Origin: Pedobacter sp. FW305-3-2-15-E-R2A2 | Lineage (GTDB): Bacteria > Bacteroidota > Bacteroidia > Sphingobacteriales > Sphingobacteriaceae | Length of the DNA: 64,000 bases | Direction of reading: 5' to 3' | Assembly: GCF_038446955.1 (NCBI RefSeq) | Contig: NZ_CP151803.1 | Span: forward strand, 7,316,001-7,380,000 | In this document: piece after piece, positions 1 to 9,125 of the stretch | How the letters are laid out: the number at the start of each line of letters is the position of its first letter | How positions within the stretch are numbered: position 1 is the stretch's first letter | The notes under the pieces: model-generated | The model's database searches: none | The model's input: the letters and a program-made list of their open reading frames with translations, nothing else | What the model was told of the DNA's origin: nothing | Made by a program: the position numbers and the translations under genes

Positions 1-186
1 TTAATGATGTACGGAACTTGGCCGACTTTGTTTTTTTTATGCCACATTTAGGTGGGAATTAGAAAAAAGAGGTAACTTTTTCAGGTCTACTTTGTTATGA
101 AAAACAGGGTTCCCGCTATCGTTTTAACTTTTTTTAACTTATTTGATTGGGAAACATTGGTTAAGTTTACAAAAAATCTATATATA
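1..186. other. Intergenic region at window edge
   Basis: I see no gene, RNA or strong hairpin here. The in-frame ATG at 97 would add 30 residues that do not look like a protein N-terminus, so I treat 97-186 as leader of the next gene rather than coding sequence. Confidence 0.4.
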
Positions 187-900
187 ATGAAGCCTCATCA
201 TCTCATCACATTGGCATTCGGTGTGTTTTTCTTTTCTTTTATGCCCGCTGCTTTCTCCCAAAAGGAGTTTTTACTTAGAGGGGTTGTAAAAGAACGTGGA
301 ACAAATAACCGCATACAGTTTGCACAGGTCACCAATAAGCGAAATGGATTTACCGTGTCTACCAGTGACTTGGGCTTATTTCAGATCCGAGCAGTGGTAG
401 GGGATAGTCTTTTAGTGGTAAAAAGTGAGTTTTCCGATGAAGAGGTGGGTGTTTTCACTACAGCAGATGTATCGGTATATTTATCCAGAGGAACGACATT
501 GAGAGAGGTGAATATTAAAGGGCAAACCAAGAAGCAGGAGTTGAATGATGTCAAAAGAGATTTTAAAAGAAGTGGTTCCTTTTATCAGGGAAAACCTCCT
601 GTACTTGCTTATTTTTTCCAGCCGTTAACGGCTTTTTATGAGCTGTTTGGTCGTACTCCTGGAAATGCAAGAAGATTTGGAAGATACTATGACAATGAGA
701 TCAAGCAATCGCAGGTAGATGGCTTTTTTAATGAATATCTGATTCAGAATACAGTAGACCTGAAAGGTAAAGATCTCGAAAAGTTTATGTTGGATTACCG
801 ACCTGATTATGAAAAATCCAGAAACTGGGCGGAATACGACGCCATAAAATACATTAAGGATTCCTATAAGAAATACACGGATACGCTGAGAAAAAAATAA
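187..900 (+). CDS. Secreted carboxypeptidase-regulatory-like domain protein
   Basis: Predicted exported protein of 237 residues. I chose the ATG at 187 because it opens directly into a signal peptide (MKPHHL, a hydrophobic stretch ending FSQ); the upstream ATG at 97 puts non-signal sequence in front. Residues about 28-110 have the pattern of a CarboxypepD_reg-like beta-sandwich: a ligand-free repeat beginning 'RGVVKERGTNNRIQFAQV' and closing with a TSDLGLF turn, common at the N-terminus of Bacteroidota outer-membrane proteins. The rest is basic and alpha-helical, with no domain I recognise. No TonB barrel follows, so it stands alone as a small periplasmic or surface protein. It is convergent with rnc, and the stop codons are almost touching. 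Exact function unknown. Confidence 0.7.
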   Translation: MKPHHLITLAFGVFFFSFMPAAFSQKEFLLRGVVKERGTNNRIQFAQVTNKRNGFTVSTSDLGLFQIRAVVGDSLLVVKSEFSDEEVGVFTTADVSVYLSRGTTLREVNIKGQTKKQELNDVKRDFKRSGSFYQGKPPVLAYFFQPLTAFYELFGRTPGNARRFGRYYDNEIKQSQVDGFFNEYLIQNTVDLKGKDLEKFMLDYRPDYEKSRNWAEYDAIKYIKDSYKKYTDTLRKK

Positions 901-905
901 GAAGT

Positions 906-1634
906 TTAAATGGATAATGCTTCGCAGGCTTTTTCAGCTGCAAGTTTTTCTGCATTCTTTTTATTGTAATCGCGGCCTAAGCCATAGCTTTCTCCTTCCA
1001 CAACAGCGCTGATGGTAAATAGTTTAGCGCTTTCACCTTCACTGTTTTGTACCATATCAAAAGAAATGTCTTTCCCCTGGCGCTGGCACCACTCGATCAA
1101 TTTGCTTTTGAAATTGGTTTCAGTGAGTTCCAGCGTGTGGATATCGATATATGGCTTAATGATTCTTTTAAGCAGGAAATCTTTGGTGAAATTATATCCT
1201 TTATCCAGATATACTGCCCCTATTAATGCTTCAAAAGCATCGCCAAGCATCGAATGATGTTTGGTTTGGATGTTTACCGCTTTCTGGTCAAAGACCATCA
1301 GTTGGTCGAAGCCCATTTTTCTGGCCAGTTGGTTTAAATTTGCCCTGTTTACAATTTTAGAACGCATTTCCGTTAGAAAACCTTCTTCTTTATAGGGATA
1401 GCTTTTAAACAATAATTCGGCAATTACAGAGCCCAGAATGGCATCCCCAAGAAATTCAAGACGTTCATTGCTACTTCTGCTTCCGTTCTTCAGAACTTTT
1501 GCCACAGATCTGTGCCTGAATGCCATTTTGTATAAAACAGTATTTCCAGGAACAAAGCCTAAAATGTTTTTTAGCTTTTTTATAAAGACCTTATCTGTTG
1601 AAAAATAAAGCTTATACAGGTCGAATAATGGCAT
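906..1634 (-). CDS. rnc: Ribonuclease III
   Basis: Double-strand-specific endoribonuclease that processes rRNA precursors and structured mRNAs in the cytoplasm. The RNase III signature NERLEFLGDAIL lies at residues 56-67 and the second acidic patch GDAFEALIGA at 131-140, giving the metal-binding Glu/Asp residues. Residues from about 173 to the end form the double-stranded RNA-binding domain (FKSKLIEWCQRQG start). At 242 residues it is of normal family length. It is the last gene of acpP-fabF-rnc, an order common in Bacteroidota, and a hairpin at 1654-1677 separates it from fabF. Confidence 0.96.
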   Translation of the reverse strand: MPLFDLYKLYFSTDKVFIKKLKNILGFVPGNTVLYKMAFRHRSVAKVLKNGSRSSNERLEFLGDAILGSVIAELLFKSYPYKEEGFLTEMRSKIVNRANLNQLARKMGFDQLMVFDQKAVNIQTKHHSMLGDAFEALIGAVYLDKGYNFTKDFLLKRIIKPYIDIHTLELTETNFKSKLIEWCQRQGKDISFDMVQNSEGESAKLFTISAVVEGESYGLGRDYNKKNAEKLAAEKACEALSI

Positions 1635-1653
1635 TAATTGTTACAAAAATTAT

Positions 1654-1677
1654 AGGAGACTAATCAAATAGTCTCCT
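1654..1677 (-). terminator. Hairpin between fabF and rnc, possible attenuating terminator
   Basis: Nine-base-pair stem AGGAGACTA/TAGTCTCCT with a 6-nt loop. Read on the minus strand it is followed by ATAATTTTTG, a weak U-tract, just before the rnc start. It could partly terminate acpP-fabF transcripts or be an RNase III target that lets the enzyme control its own message. The T-run is short, so termination is uncertain. Confidence 0.5.
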
Positions 1678-1694
1678 TATACAGAAACTAATTC

Positions 1695-2948
1695 TTATTC
1701 TTCGTACTTTTTGAATATCACAGATGCATTATGACCGCCGAAACCAAAAGTGTTGCTTTGAGCAGCACGAATGGTTCTTTTTTGTGCCTTGTTGAACGTG
1801 AAGTTCAATTTAGGATCAAATTCAGGATCATCAGTAAAGTGATTTATTGTTGGTGGCACTATGTCGTTTTTTACAGCAAGAATTGCAGCAATCGCTTCAA
1901 TAGCACCTGCAGCACCAAGTAAATGGCCTGTCATTGATTTTGTAGAACTGATGTTTAATTTGTAAGCATCTTCGCCGAACAAATCGACAATTGCCCTGCT
2001 CTCAGAGATGTCTCCAAGTGGGGTAGAAGTCCCATGGACGTTGATGTAATCAATGTCTCCGGTCGTTAAACCGGCATCATTCAAGGCATTTGTCATCACC
2101 ATCTTTGCACCTAGTCCTTGCGGATGGGGCGCGGTAATATGGTTTGCATCTGCACTCATTCCGCCGCCTACTAACTCGGCATAAATTTTAGCACCACGTT
2201 TTTTTGCATGTTCCAGTTCTTCCAGGATAATCGTTCCTGCACCTTCACCGGCAACAAATCCATCTCTGTCTTTGTCAAACGGCCTGGAGGCAGTTTTTGG
2301 ATCATCATTTCTGGTCGAAAGGGCATGCATTGCATTAAATCCTCCGATTCCCGCTTCGTTGATGATGGCTTCAGAACCCCCGCTAATAATGACATCACAC
2401 ATATTCAAGCGAATATAGTTGTAAGCGTCAATCATGGCATTGGTGGAAGAAGCACAAGCAGAAACGGTAGCGAAATTGGGCCCACGTAAACCATATTTTA
2501 TGGAAATATGGCCAGGGACGATGTCAATGATTACTTTAGGAATAAAGAACGGATTTATACGAGGAGTACCATCGCCTAAAAAGAAGTTCTTCATTTCATC
2601 CTGAAATGTTTTAAAACCGCCAATACCAGAACCCCAGATAACGCCTATACGGTTGGTGTCAAGTTGAGAAAAATCAAAATTACCATCCTTTACAGCTTCA
2701 TCTGTTGCTACTAAAGCGTATTGAACAAATGGATCTAACTTGCGGGCTTCTTTTTTGTCCAAAAAATCTTCAGGATTGAAGTTTTTAAGCTCACATGCAA
2801 ACTTCGTCTTGAACTTTGATGTGTCAAAACCTGTAATAGGGCCAGCGCCGCTCACGCCATTCAGCAAACCATCCCAGAACTCCGGGATCGTATTGCCAAT
2901 TGGAGTGAGCGCACCCAACCCTGTAACTACTACTCTTTTTAATTCCAT
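1695..2948 (-). CDS. fabF: 3-oxoacyl-[ACP] synthase II (KAS II)
   Basis: Condensing enzyme of type II fatty-acid synthesis, extending acyl-ACP with malonyl-ACP. All three catalytic residues are visible: Cys165 in VSACASSTNA, His305 in INVHGTSTP and His342 in MTGHLLGAAGA. Its 417 residues match the FabF family length. It lies 28 bp downstream of acpP on the same strand, and rnc follows, so the three genes are probably cotranscribed. Confidence 0.97.
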   Translation of the reverse strand: MELKRVVVTGLGALTPIGNTIPEFWDGLLNGVSGAGPITGFDTSKFKTKFACELKNFNPEDFLDKKEARKLDPFVQYALVATDEAVKDGNFDFSQLDTNRIGVIWGSGIGGFKTFQDEMKNFFLGDGTPRINPFFIPKVIIDIVPGHISIKYGLRGPNFATVSACASSTNAMIDAYNYIRLNMCDVIISGGSEAIINEAGIGGFNAMHALSTRNDDPKTASRPFDKDRDGFVAGEGAGTIILEELEHAKKRGAKIYAELVGGGMSADANHITAPHPQGLGAKMVMTNALNDAGLTTGDIDYINVHGTSTPLGDISESRAIVDLFGEDAYKLNISSTKSMTGHLLGAAGAIEAIAAILAVKNDIVPPTINHFTDDPEFDPKLNFTFNKAQKRTIRAAQSNTFGFGGHNASVIFKKYEE

Positions 2949-2976
2949 TTATACGGATTATACGGAGACCGTATTT

Positions 2977-3213
2977 TTACTTAACGTTTTTCTCTAAGTA
3001 AGCAATTGCTTGACCAACAGTACCAATAGTTTCAGCCTGATCATCAGGAATCGCTACATTGAATTCTTTTTCGAACTCCATAATAAGTTCTACTGTATCT
3101 AAAGAATCCGCACCCAAGTCGTTAGTGAAAGAAGCCTCTGGTGTAACTTCGTTTTCATCCACACCTAATTTTTCAACGATAATAGCCTTAACTCTTGAAG
3201 CAATATCAGACAT
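2977..3213 (-). CDS. acpP: Acyl carrier protein
   Basis: Carries growing acyl chains on a 4'-phosphopantetheine arm. The attachment serine is Ser37 in the GADSLDTVEL motif. At 78 residues and strongly acidic, it is typical of the family. It is the first gene of acpP-fabF-rnc. Upstream on the minus strand there is a TTTG and, further on, TTTCTTTG, which loosely fit the Bacteroidota -33/-7 promoter pattern. Confidence 0.97.
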   Translation of the reverse strand: MSDIASRVKAIIVEKLGVDENEVTPEASFTNDLGADSLDTVELIMEFEKEFNVAIPDDQAETIGTVGQAIAYLEKNVK

Positions 3214-3371
3214 AATGTTTATAATTTAATGGTTAAATAATTCAGTGCAAAGAAAAATAAATATTTACACATTTCAAATGTTTTTATTTCTCTTCCAATT
3301 TTAATGTTTTTATTTTGAACATCAATGTAAAATTAGTTTTATAATTTTGTATTTCCTTAAAAAAGCGTGTT

Positions 3372-3791
3372 TTGAACAAAACTTATTTAAAACTATCCTT
3401 AGATCTTGACTTCGTTTTAATCGCTATTACGGCTTCTTTGAAGGATTATGTGCTCTGTCATAAGATCAATACCAGTCTGAATTTTGATTTCGAAAAGATT
3501 GACGATCATGAGGTTTACTTCAATATTGATGAGAATCCTTTGGCTTTTTCCAAGTATTATTTTTTTGTTGAACAGGGTGAAATTGAATATTACATCATCA
3601 ACAACCGAAACGCCGAAGGATTTTTAATTCCTGAAATGAATAAGGTCGATTTTTTTATGATTATTCATCAGTATATTGACAAAGAAGACCTTAATTTTAT
3701 TCTTGCTGGATTAAATAAACTCGCTGATATTCAGGTAGCTGCGCAGATAGATCCACGTAAATTGAGGTCCCGTGAGAATTTGGTAATGTAA
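3372..3791 (+). CDS. IPExxxVDY family protein
   Basis: Small cytoplasmic protein of 139 residues. The family-defining signature is seen as IPEMNKVDF near residue 87. The family is restricted to Bacteroidota and its function is unknown. Translation appears to start at TTG (3372), since no ATG or GTG lies upstream in frame near the natural N-terminus MNKTYLKLSLDLDF. A TAATTTTG match to the Bacteroidota -7 consensus sits at 3342-3349. It lies immediately before pyk, between the divergent acpP operon and glycolysis. Confidence 0.8.
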   Translation: MNKTYLKLSLDLDFVLIAITASLKDYVLCHKINTSLNFDFEKIDDHEVYFNIDENPLAFSKYYFFVEQGEIEYYIINNRNAEGFLIPEMNKVDFFMIIHQYIDKEDLNFILAGLNKLADIQVAAQIDPRKLRSRENLVM

Positions 3792-3798
3792 ATTTTAT

Positions 3799-3828
3799 AT
3801 TGAAGGTGTATTAAATACACTATATTTG
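3799..3828 (+). promoter_or_regulatory. Candidate promoter of pyk
   Basis: TATATTTG at 3821-3828 is a full match to the Bacteroidota -7 consensus TAnnTTTG. ATTG at 3799-3802, 18 nt upstream, is a near match to the -33 TTTG. This would give a leader of about 95 nt before the pyk ATG at 3931. Confidence 0.45.
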
Positions 3829-3930
3829 ATTTTACAACATCAGAAAAAAAATATTAATAACCAGACCAACATTGGTTTTTGACATCAAAACCTTCATTTT
3901 GTTGGTACATATAAATTTTAAATAACCAAA

Positions 3931-5361
3931 ATGAAACCATTTCATTCTAGAACAAAAATCGTAGCGACGCTCGGTCCTGCTTCAGCTAAACCAGAAGTTT
4001 TATTTAGTATGTTTAACGCCGGATTGGACGTATGCAGATTAAATTTTTCACACGGTTCTCAGGCAGATCATCAGGAGGTCCTGGATACCATCCGCAGTCT
4101 AAATAAAAAACACAATTATAACGTAGGTATCCTTGCAGATTTACAGGGTCCTAAGATTAGGATTGGAATGGTTAAAGATGGTGGTATTCATTTAGTTAAC
4201 GGAAATAGAACGGTCATCACAACCAAAGAATGCATCGGTAATGAAGAGCGTATTTACATCACTTATGATACCTTTCCTAAGGATGTAAAAGCAGGTGAAA
4301 TTATCCTTTTGGATGATGGTAAATTGCAGATGCGTGTGATCGAAACGAACCTTGTTGACGAGGTGGTTTGTGAGATTGTTCATGGTGGAATTCTGACCTC
4401 AAGAAAAGGGGTAAATTTGCCAAATACTAAAGTTTCCATCCCTTCACTTACTGTTGAAGACCGTAAAAATTTAGAGTTTGTTCTCGAAAACGATGTAGAA
4501 TGGATCGGACTTTCTTTTGTTCGTAACGCGGAAGACATTGTAGAACTAAAAGATATCATCAGACAAAGAGGTAAAACTGCCCGTGTAATCGCTAAAATCG
4601 AAAAACCTGAGGCAATTGCTAATATTGATGAAATCATCGCAGTCTCAGACGGAATCATGGTTGCCCGTGGTGATCTTGGAGTGGAAATGCCGATGGAAGA
4701 AGTTCCATTGTTGCAGAAAATGATCGTTCAGAAATGTAGAGCAGCTTCTAAGCCGGTAATTATTGCAACTCAAATGTTGGAAAGTATGATTACTACACCT
4801 AGACCAACACGTGCTGAGGTGAATGATGTGGCCAATTCAGTGCTTGACGGTGCAGATGCAGTGATGCTGAGCGGTGAAACTTCAGTAGGTGAATTCCCTC
4901 TGATTGTGATAGAAACGATGCAGAAAATCATTCAGAACATTGAGGTAAACAATTACCCGTTTCACCCGGAAAAGTTCCTTAAACCTAAGTCTGAGAGCTT
5001 CCTGAGTGATGCAATTTGCGATACTGCCTGCTTCTTGTCAAAACAAACAAATGCAGTGGGTATTGTATCGATGACTTTAAGTGGATATACTGCTTTTGAA
5101 ATCTCTAGCCACAGGCCTAAAGCTTTAACTTATATTTTCACAAGTAACCTTGCGCTGTTAAACACAGTGAGCTTACTATGGGGTGTTCAGGGCTTCTATT
5201 ACGATAAATTTGAAAGTACTGATGAAACCATTCAAGATGTGAATAACCTGCTTAAAAAGCATAAAATGATCAAAAAAGGGGATGTAATTATCAACACGGC
5301 GGCCATTCCAATGGAAAGAAAAGGAAAGACCAATATGTTAAAAATTACAGTTATTGATTAA
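3931..5361 (+). CDS. pyk: Pyruvate kinase
   Basis: Last step of glycolysis, phosphoenolpyruvate plus ADP to pyruvate plus ATP. The N-terminus KIVATLGPAS, the substrate loop LNFSHG, the ILADLQGPKIR strand and the catalytic signature IAKIEKPEAIANIDEI (around residue 221) are all present, as is the GDLGVE motif. At 476 residues it is a normal bacterial type with the C-terminal effector domain. A tRNA-Ser gene follows within 50 bp. Confidence 0.97.
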   Translation: MKPFHSRTKIVATLGPASAKPEVLFSMFNAGLDVCRLNFSHGSQADHQEVLDTIRSLNKKHNYNVGILADLQGPKIRIGMVKDGGIHLVNGNRTVITTKECIGNEERIYITYDTFPKDVKAGEIILLDDGKLQMRVIETNLVDEVVCEIVHGGILTSRKGVNLPNTKVSIPSLTVEDRKNLEFVLENDVEWIGLSFVRNAEDIVELKDIIRQRGKTARVIAKIEKPEAIANIDEIIAVSDGIMVARGDLGVEMPMEEVPLLQKMIVQKCRAASKPVIIATQMLESMITTPRPTRAEVNDVANSVLDGADAVMLSGETSVGEFPLIVIETMQKIIQNIEVNNYPFHPEKFLKPKSESFLSDAICDTACFLSKQTNAVGIVSMTLSGYTAFEISSHRPKALTYIFTSNLALLNTVSLLWGVQGFYYDKFESTDETIQDVNNLLKKHKMIKKGDVIINTAAIPMERKGKTNMLKITVID

Positions 5362-5408
5362 AATGCTGTAGCATTCAATTTTTTTTCTACTTTTGCAATC
5401 CGCAAAAA

Positions 5409-5496
5409 GGAGAGGTGTCCGAGTGGTTGAAGGAGCACGCCTGGAAAGTGTGTATACCTCAAAAGGGTATCGAGGGTTCGAATCCCTCTCTCTCCG
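5409..5496 (+). tRNA. tRNA-Ser (GGA)
   Basis: Complete class II cloverleaf of 88 nt. The acceptor GGAGAGG pairs with TCTCTCC (one G-U). The anticodon GGA lies in the loop of the arm around 5441-5450. There is a long variable arm (TATACC...GGTATC) and a T-arm GAGGG-TTCGAAT-CCCTC. The discriminator is G73, as expected for serine. CCA is not encoded. Confidence 0.95.
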
Positions 5497-5518
5497 CAGA
5501 TTTAAGCAAAATGCGACG

Positions 5519-5559
5519 AAAGCGCTTTAAACATTATGTTTAAAGCGCTTTTTGTTTTT
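5519..5559 (+). terminator. Intrinsic terminator after tRNA-Ser
   Basis: Perfect 14-bp stem AAAGCGCTTTAAAC (5519-5532) and its complement (5538-5551) around a 5-nt loop, followed by a T-rich run. It ends the pyk/tRNA-Ser transcript. Confidence 0.85.
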
Positions 5560-5591
5560 CACCTGTAAATTAGCACACAATCTGCTTATTT

Positions 5592-6040
5592 TTGAATTTG
5601 GATCAGGAAAACCAAATCAAAAACCTACTCATAAAATCCTTAAAAAATTCAGCGCTGAGAACTGCATACTCTGCTCTGGCCAGAAAGAAAACCCTTAAAA
5701 AAGAGGAACACCTCAGAGAACCTGGAACGGTTTGCCGATATTGTTATTTCATGATCAGTGGTATAGCGAGGGGATATTACCTAAAGGATGGAAAAGACGT
5801 AACCACTTCTTTATGCTTCGTCAGTAATTTCCGGAGATCGAAAAAATATGGTTGCTGAGTGTAGAAGCCTATGTCATCTGGCTTGAAGAAAGGTTATATA
5901 GCTTGTAGTTTAACGATGCAAAAGAGCGTTACGCCCTGCTCATTAAAAAATATCCGTATATCATCCAAAGGGGTCAATTGGGATATATTGCTTCTTATTT
6001 GGGTATCACAAAAGAGACTTTGAGCCGGATTCGCGGGTAA
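5592..6040 (+). pseudogene. Broken Crp/Fnr-family regulator
   Basis: The N-terminal part (TTG start at 5592, to 5858) reads as the start of a Bacteroidota cyclic-nucleotide-binding regulator: LREPGTVCRYCYFMISGIARGYY, interrupted here in the family's usual glycine-rich core. The C-terminal end reappears in another frame just before 6040 as GYIASYLGITKETLSRIRG, the recognition-helix ending typical of these proteins. Between the two there is a frameshift, an in-frame TAG (ERLYSL-stop-FNDAKERYALL), and a loss of several dozen residues of the effector domain. It cannot make a full protein. Confidence 0.8.
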
Positions 6041-6097
6041 TTCTGCTTTTTGACAAATGTCAATTGGCCAATTCCCCTCTCTTTTTACATTTGGCTC

Positions 6098-6898
6098 ATG
6101 CAAATAACACAAAGAATCGGTGAACTGGATATTATACGCGGAATCGCCTTATTCGGTATTTTAATTGTGAATATGGGACTTTTTTCCTTTCCTGCCCTGT
6201 ATACTGATCCCTTGGCTACCTGGCCGGACTGGACCGATCAGCTGGTGGTCATGCTGATCAATTTTGTAGGTGAAGGGAAGTTTATTTCCATGTTTTCCTT
6301 TCTGTTCGGACTCGGATTTATGATTTTTATTGCAAGAGCAGAAAAGAAAGAGCAGGGGCCTGTCCGATTGTTTATCCGGCGTTTGTTTATGCTGTTACTG
6401 ATTGGTCTTGTCCACAGTTATTTCGTTTGGTATGGCGACGTTTTATGTGTTTATAGTATTGCAGGCTTCTTTTTGCTTTTCTTTCGCAACAGCAGGCCTA
6501 AAACAGTCCTTATCTGGGCTTTTTCTTTACTATTGGTCCCTGTCCTTTTATTTGTGCTTGCTGGTTTCCTGATTGGTCCGGCATTTTTTGTAGAAGCACC
6601 TATATCAGGGAACCCGGCAAAAACAATTACAGCACAGGTTGTGCTTATTTATCAAAAGGGTACGGTTGGGGAGATCTTTTTGCAGAATACTTTCGATGGC
6701 ATCATTACTAAAATAGGATATTGTTTGATATTGCCTCAGATTTTTGCCATGTTTTTATCTGTTATTTGTGTCCTGTTTTTTACAGCTTTGGATTAGGCCT
6801 TTATGGCAAAATCAGCCCTGTTACCGGTTTCTTTATGGACCCATAGAATGGCTATGGAGAAGTCTTACTTATGGCAAAAAGACGCCGATAAAAATTAA
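6098..6898 (+). pseudogene. Broken DUF418 membrane protein
   Basis: Begins as a good DUF418 family protein from ATG 6098: RIGELDIIRGIALFGILIVN, then SMFSFLFGLGF and several membrane helices. The frame ends at 6796. The family's later segments then appear in two other frames: GLGLYGKISPVTG near 6790-6830, and the conserved ending GPIEWLWRSLTYGKKTPIKI near 6835-6895. Most of the C-terminal transmembrane domain is missing. DUF418 proteins are poorly understood inner-membrane proteins. The gene follows the broken Crp-like gene directly, so the two may have decayed together. Confidence 0.8.
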
Positions 6899-6900
6899 TG

Positions 6901-7596
6901 CTATTCAAAAACAAAAAATGGTTTGATCCTTGGTTTCCCTTTAAAATCTTTAGGAGGAAGTGAACTTTCTCCTTTTGTTTTCATCAATGTTATGTCTTTA
7001 ATGGAAGCTTTGCCATTTATTGCAAAACCAAATTGCCCTTTAGTCTTTACAAAATCCGTTGAATCGTTAAAGAAAGTAATCGCTTCATTATTGATCCATA
7101 CAAAGAATTGATTTCCGGTTCTTTGTATTTTCCAGTCCTGCCAGGTATGTTCTTTTGGTCTTTCTACTTTAGGCATGGTGCCAATATGGCCAACACTATG
7201 GATGAAACTTCCGCTCATACCTACATTGGCAAACAGTCCGCGATCTTCGATGGCTACTCTATTCTCAAACTGATTCAATAAAATGCCCAGGAATTTATTG
7301 TGGTTCAGATTGAGCATGACTTCGAATAAATAGGTTTCTGGTTCCGCCAATGAAGAGAAAGTAAGAATGTAATTTTCAGGAAGAGGCTTGTTGCAGAGTA
7401 GGATAGCCCAGTTCGCATCTTTATTTCCCTGGATGTTAAAATCTTTAACTTGCCAGTCTCCATTTAAGCTCAACCAGTTTTTTTGAAGATTATCTTTTCG
7501 AAAATTTTCTTTGAATATGACCTTATTTTGGGCATTTGCGACTGAAGCTATGGCGAGGGTTAAAACGCAAAACAGACTGGTTTTATAAAGGTTCAT
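6901..7596 (-). CDS. Secreted protein, beta-sandwich (3-keto-disaccharide hydrolase-like fold)
   Basis: A 231-residue protein with a clear signal peptide (MNLYKTSLFCVLTLAIASVANAQ). The pattern FKENFRKDNLQKNWLSLNGDWQVKD and the later GQFGFAINGKASIKDI strand resemble DUF1080/LamG-like jelly-roll domains, which bind or hydrolyse sugars. The assignment rests on fold pattern only and I see no catalytic signature. It lies 6 bp downstream of the XRE regulator on the same strand, so they may be cotranscribed, and it is convergent with the DUF418 remnant. Confidence 0.6.
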   Translation of the reverse strand: MNLYKTSLFCVLTLAIASVANAQNKVIFKENFRKDNLQKNWLSLNGDWQVKDFNIQGNKDANWAILLCNKPLPENYILTFSSLAEPETYLFEVMLNLNHNKFLGILLNQFENRVAIEDRGLFANVGMSGSFIHSVGHIGTMPKVERPKEHTWQDWKIQRTGNQFFVWINNEAITFFNDSTDFVKTKGQFGFAINGKASIKDITLMKTKGESSLPPKDFKGKPRIKPFFVFE

Positions 7597-7602
7597 TCTT
7601 AA

Positions 7603-9081
7603 TTATTGGAGTTGTTTTAGTGCATTATTGATCTTTTCCTGTTTTTGTTCCTTCAGGATTTCAGTTGGTGGGGCTGCCCTTTCCAAGCAATCCATGATTC
7701 CGCAGCGTTCGCAGGTGGTGTGTACGGTTTTTACAGGAATCGCAGTGTCATTTACAAATGACATCGCCTGAAGGAGCTTCTGATCTATCAATAATCCGAG
7801 CGTCACACTAATCATTTCATTCCCTTTTCCTGTCGGTTTTGAAATGGAGATGCATAGATAACGGTTATGTGTCTGCCAGTATTGGGATATTTGTGCTTCA
7901 ACAATAGGGTGTTTGTACTTTTTGGCTGCAACCAGGTTCGCCGTATGCTTAAGGGAATTGATAGAGACCCATCGGCGACAATAATGCTCATGAGTGGCAT
8001 TGGCATGAGGGTTGTGTAGCTGAGAAAGGTGTAATTCTTTGGTGATTTCAAATTCATCTTTTTTTACTTCTCCTGATATGCGCAAAAAGAAAAGCTGATC
8101 GATGCTGAAGTGTTTTGGCAAAATATTGGTTAGTCGCTGTACCAACATTTCGGGCGTCACATCATATTGTGTCCATAGGTTAATCCATGCTTTATCATCC
8201 CATTTTGTTTGCATCATAATGTATTTTACATCTTCCACGAATTTTTCTTCCTGCATCAGCAATGCTACTGCAAAATAGGAAGCGTTGAAGTTGTTTAGCA
8301 TCATGTCAAAGGAATCGCTATGCTGAATAATGGTTTCATAAGGCCTCTCAGTGATCTTTAGGTACTGAAATGCGATTTCCCGGGCCAGTAGAAATTTCTC
8401 CTGAGCAGGGCTCATGCCTTTATTGATGTAAAATGTTTTGCTTGTTGTAGCGTAAAATGAGCGTAATCCCTGTAAAGCATCCATAGTATTCATCCGCTTG
8501 CGGTTTACCTGAATGTCCATTTTATTTAAAATGGCTTCCAGTAGCGGGATTTCAATTTTGAGATCTTCTTCCAATTGATATTCCAGTCTGAAGTTCCTTA
8601 CGGCATCCTCAAGATCTTCAAAATAATTGTCATGAAGGTCCTGGTAGGAACGAAGGGCGGCATTGTAGAAGTTTTCTTTTGATAATTGATAGCTTCTGGA
8701 GATTTTAAGTAGGGTACTGATGAAAGCTGTCACTTTATCGGGCGTATTGGAAAAAAGATCCAGAAGAGAAGCGGGGGTTAGTCCGAAATGTTCCCAGGGT
8801 ACTGCATTGATAAAATCAGAATTGATCAGGTCGATAATTGGCTGGAGCTTTTTGCTGGCCCTTAACGACACCAGATAATCATAATCAACGCCCAGAATTT
8901 TCGCTAATGAGAGTATTTTATCTGCCTTTGGGAACTTTTTTCCGGTCTCAATATCGTGTACATAAGAGAGAGACATGCCTGTTTTCTCCGCAAGTTGTTG
9001 GTAGGAGAGTCCTTTTTCCTGACGTAAAGCTTTTACTTTCAGGCCCAAAATCAGGCGTACGCTATCATTATCGGTTATCAT
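7603..9081 (-). CDS. XRE-family regulator, ScfR/RamB-like, of the glyoxylate shunt
   Basis: A 492-residue transcription factor. Residues about 10-65 form a helix-turn-helix (YQQLAEKTGMSLSYVHDIETGK). The middle resembles the IrrE/ImmA-like domain of ScfR-type regulators, but the expected HExxH zinc motif reads REIAFQ (about residues 230-240), so it is unlikely to be a protease. The C-terminus carries the cysteine-rich motif CERCGIMDCLERAAPP that is characteristic of this regulator group. Known relatives control short-chain fatty acid and glyoxylate-cycle genes (RamB of Actinobacteria acts on aceA/aceB). Here it is divergent from aceB with a perfect palindrome in the shared promoter region, which supports the same role. 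Confidence 0.8.
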   Translation of the reverse strand: MITDNDSVRLILGLKVKALRQEKGLSYQQLAEKTGMSLSYVHDIETGKKFPKADKILSLAKILGVDYDYLVSLRASKKLQPIIDLINSDFINAVPWEHFGLTPASLLDLFSNTPDKVTAFISTLLKISRSYQLSKENFYNAALRSYQDLHDNYFEDLEDAVRNFRLEYQLEEDLKIEIPLLEAILNKMDIQVNRKRMNTMDALQGLRSFYATTSKTFYINKGMSPAQEKFLLAREIAFQYLKITERPYETIIQHSDSFDMMLNNFNASYFAVALLMQEEKFVEDVKYIMMQTKWDDKAWINLWTQYDVTPEMLVQRLTNILPKHFSIDQLFFLRISGEVKKDEFEITKELHLSQLHNPHANATHEHYCRRWVSINSLKHTANLVAAKKYKHPIVEAQISQYWQTHNRYLCISISKPTGKGNEMISVTLGLLIDQKLLQAMSFVNDTAIPVKTVHTTCERCGIMDCLERAAPPTEILKEQKQEKINNALKQLQ

Positions 9082-9125
9082 ACGGCTAAAGTAGGAAAAA
9101 GAACCTGTTTAACGAAAAAAAAAAT

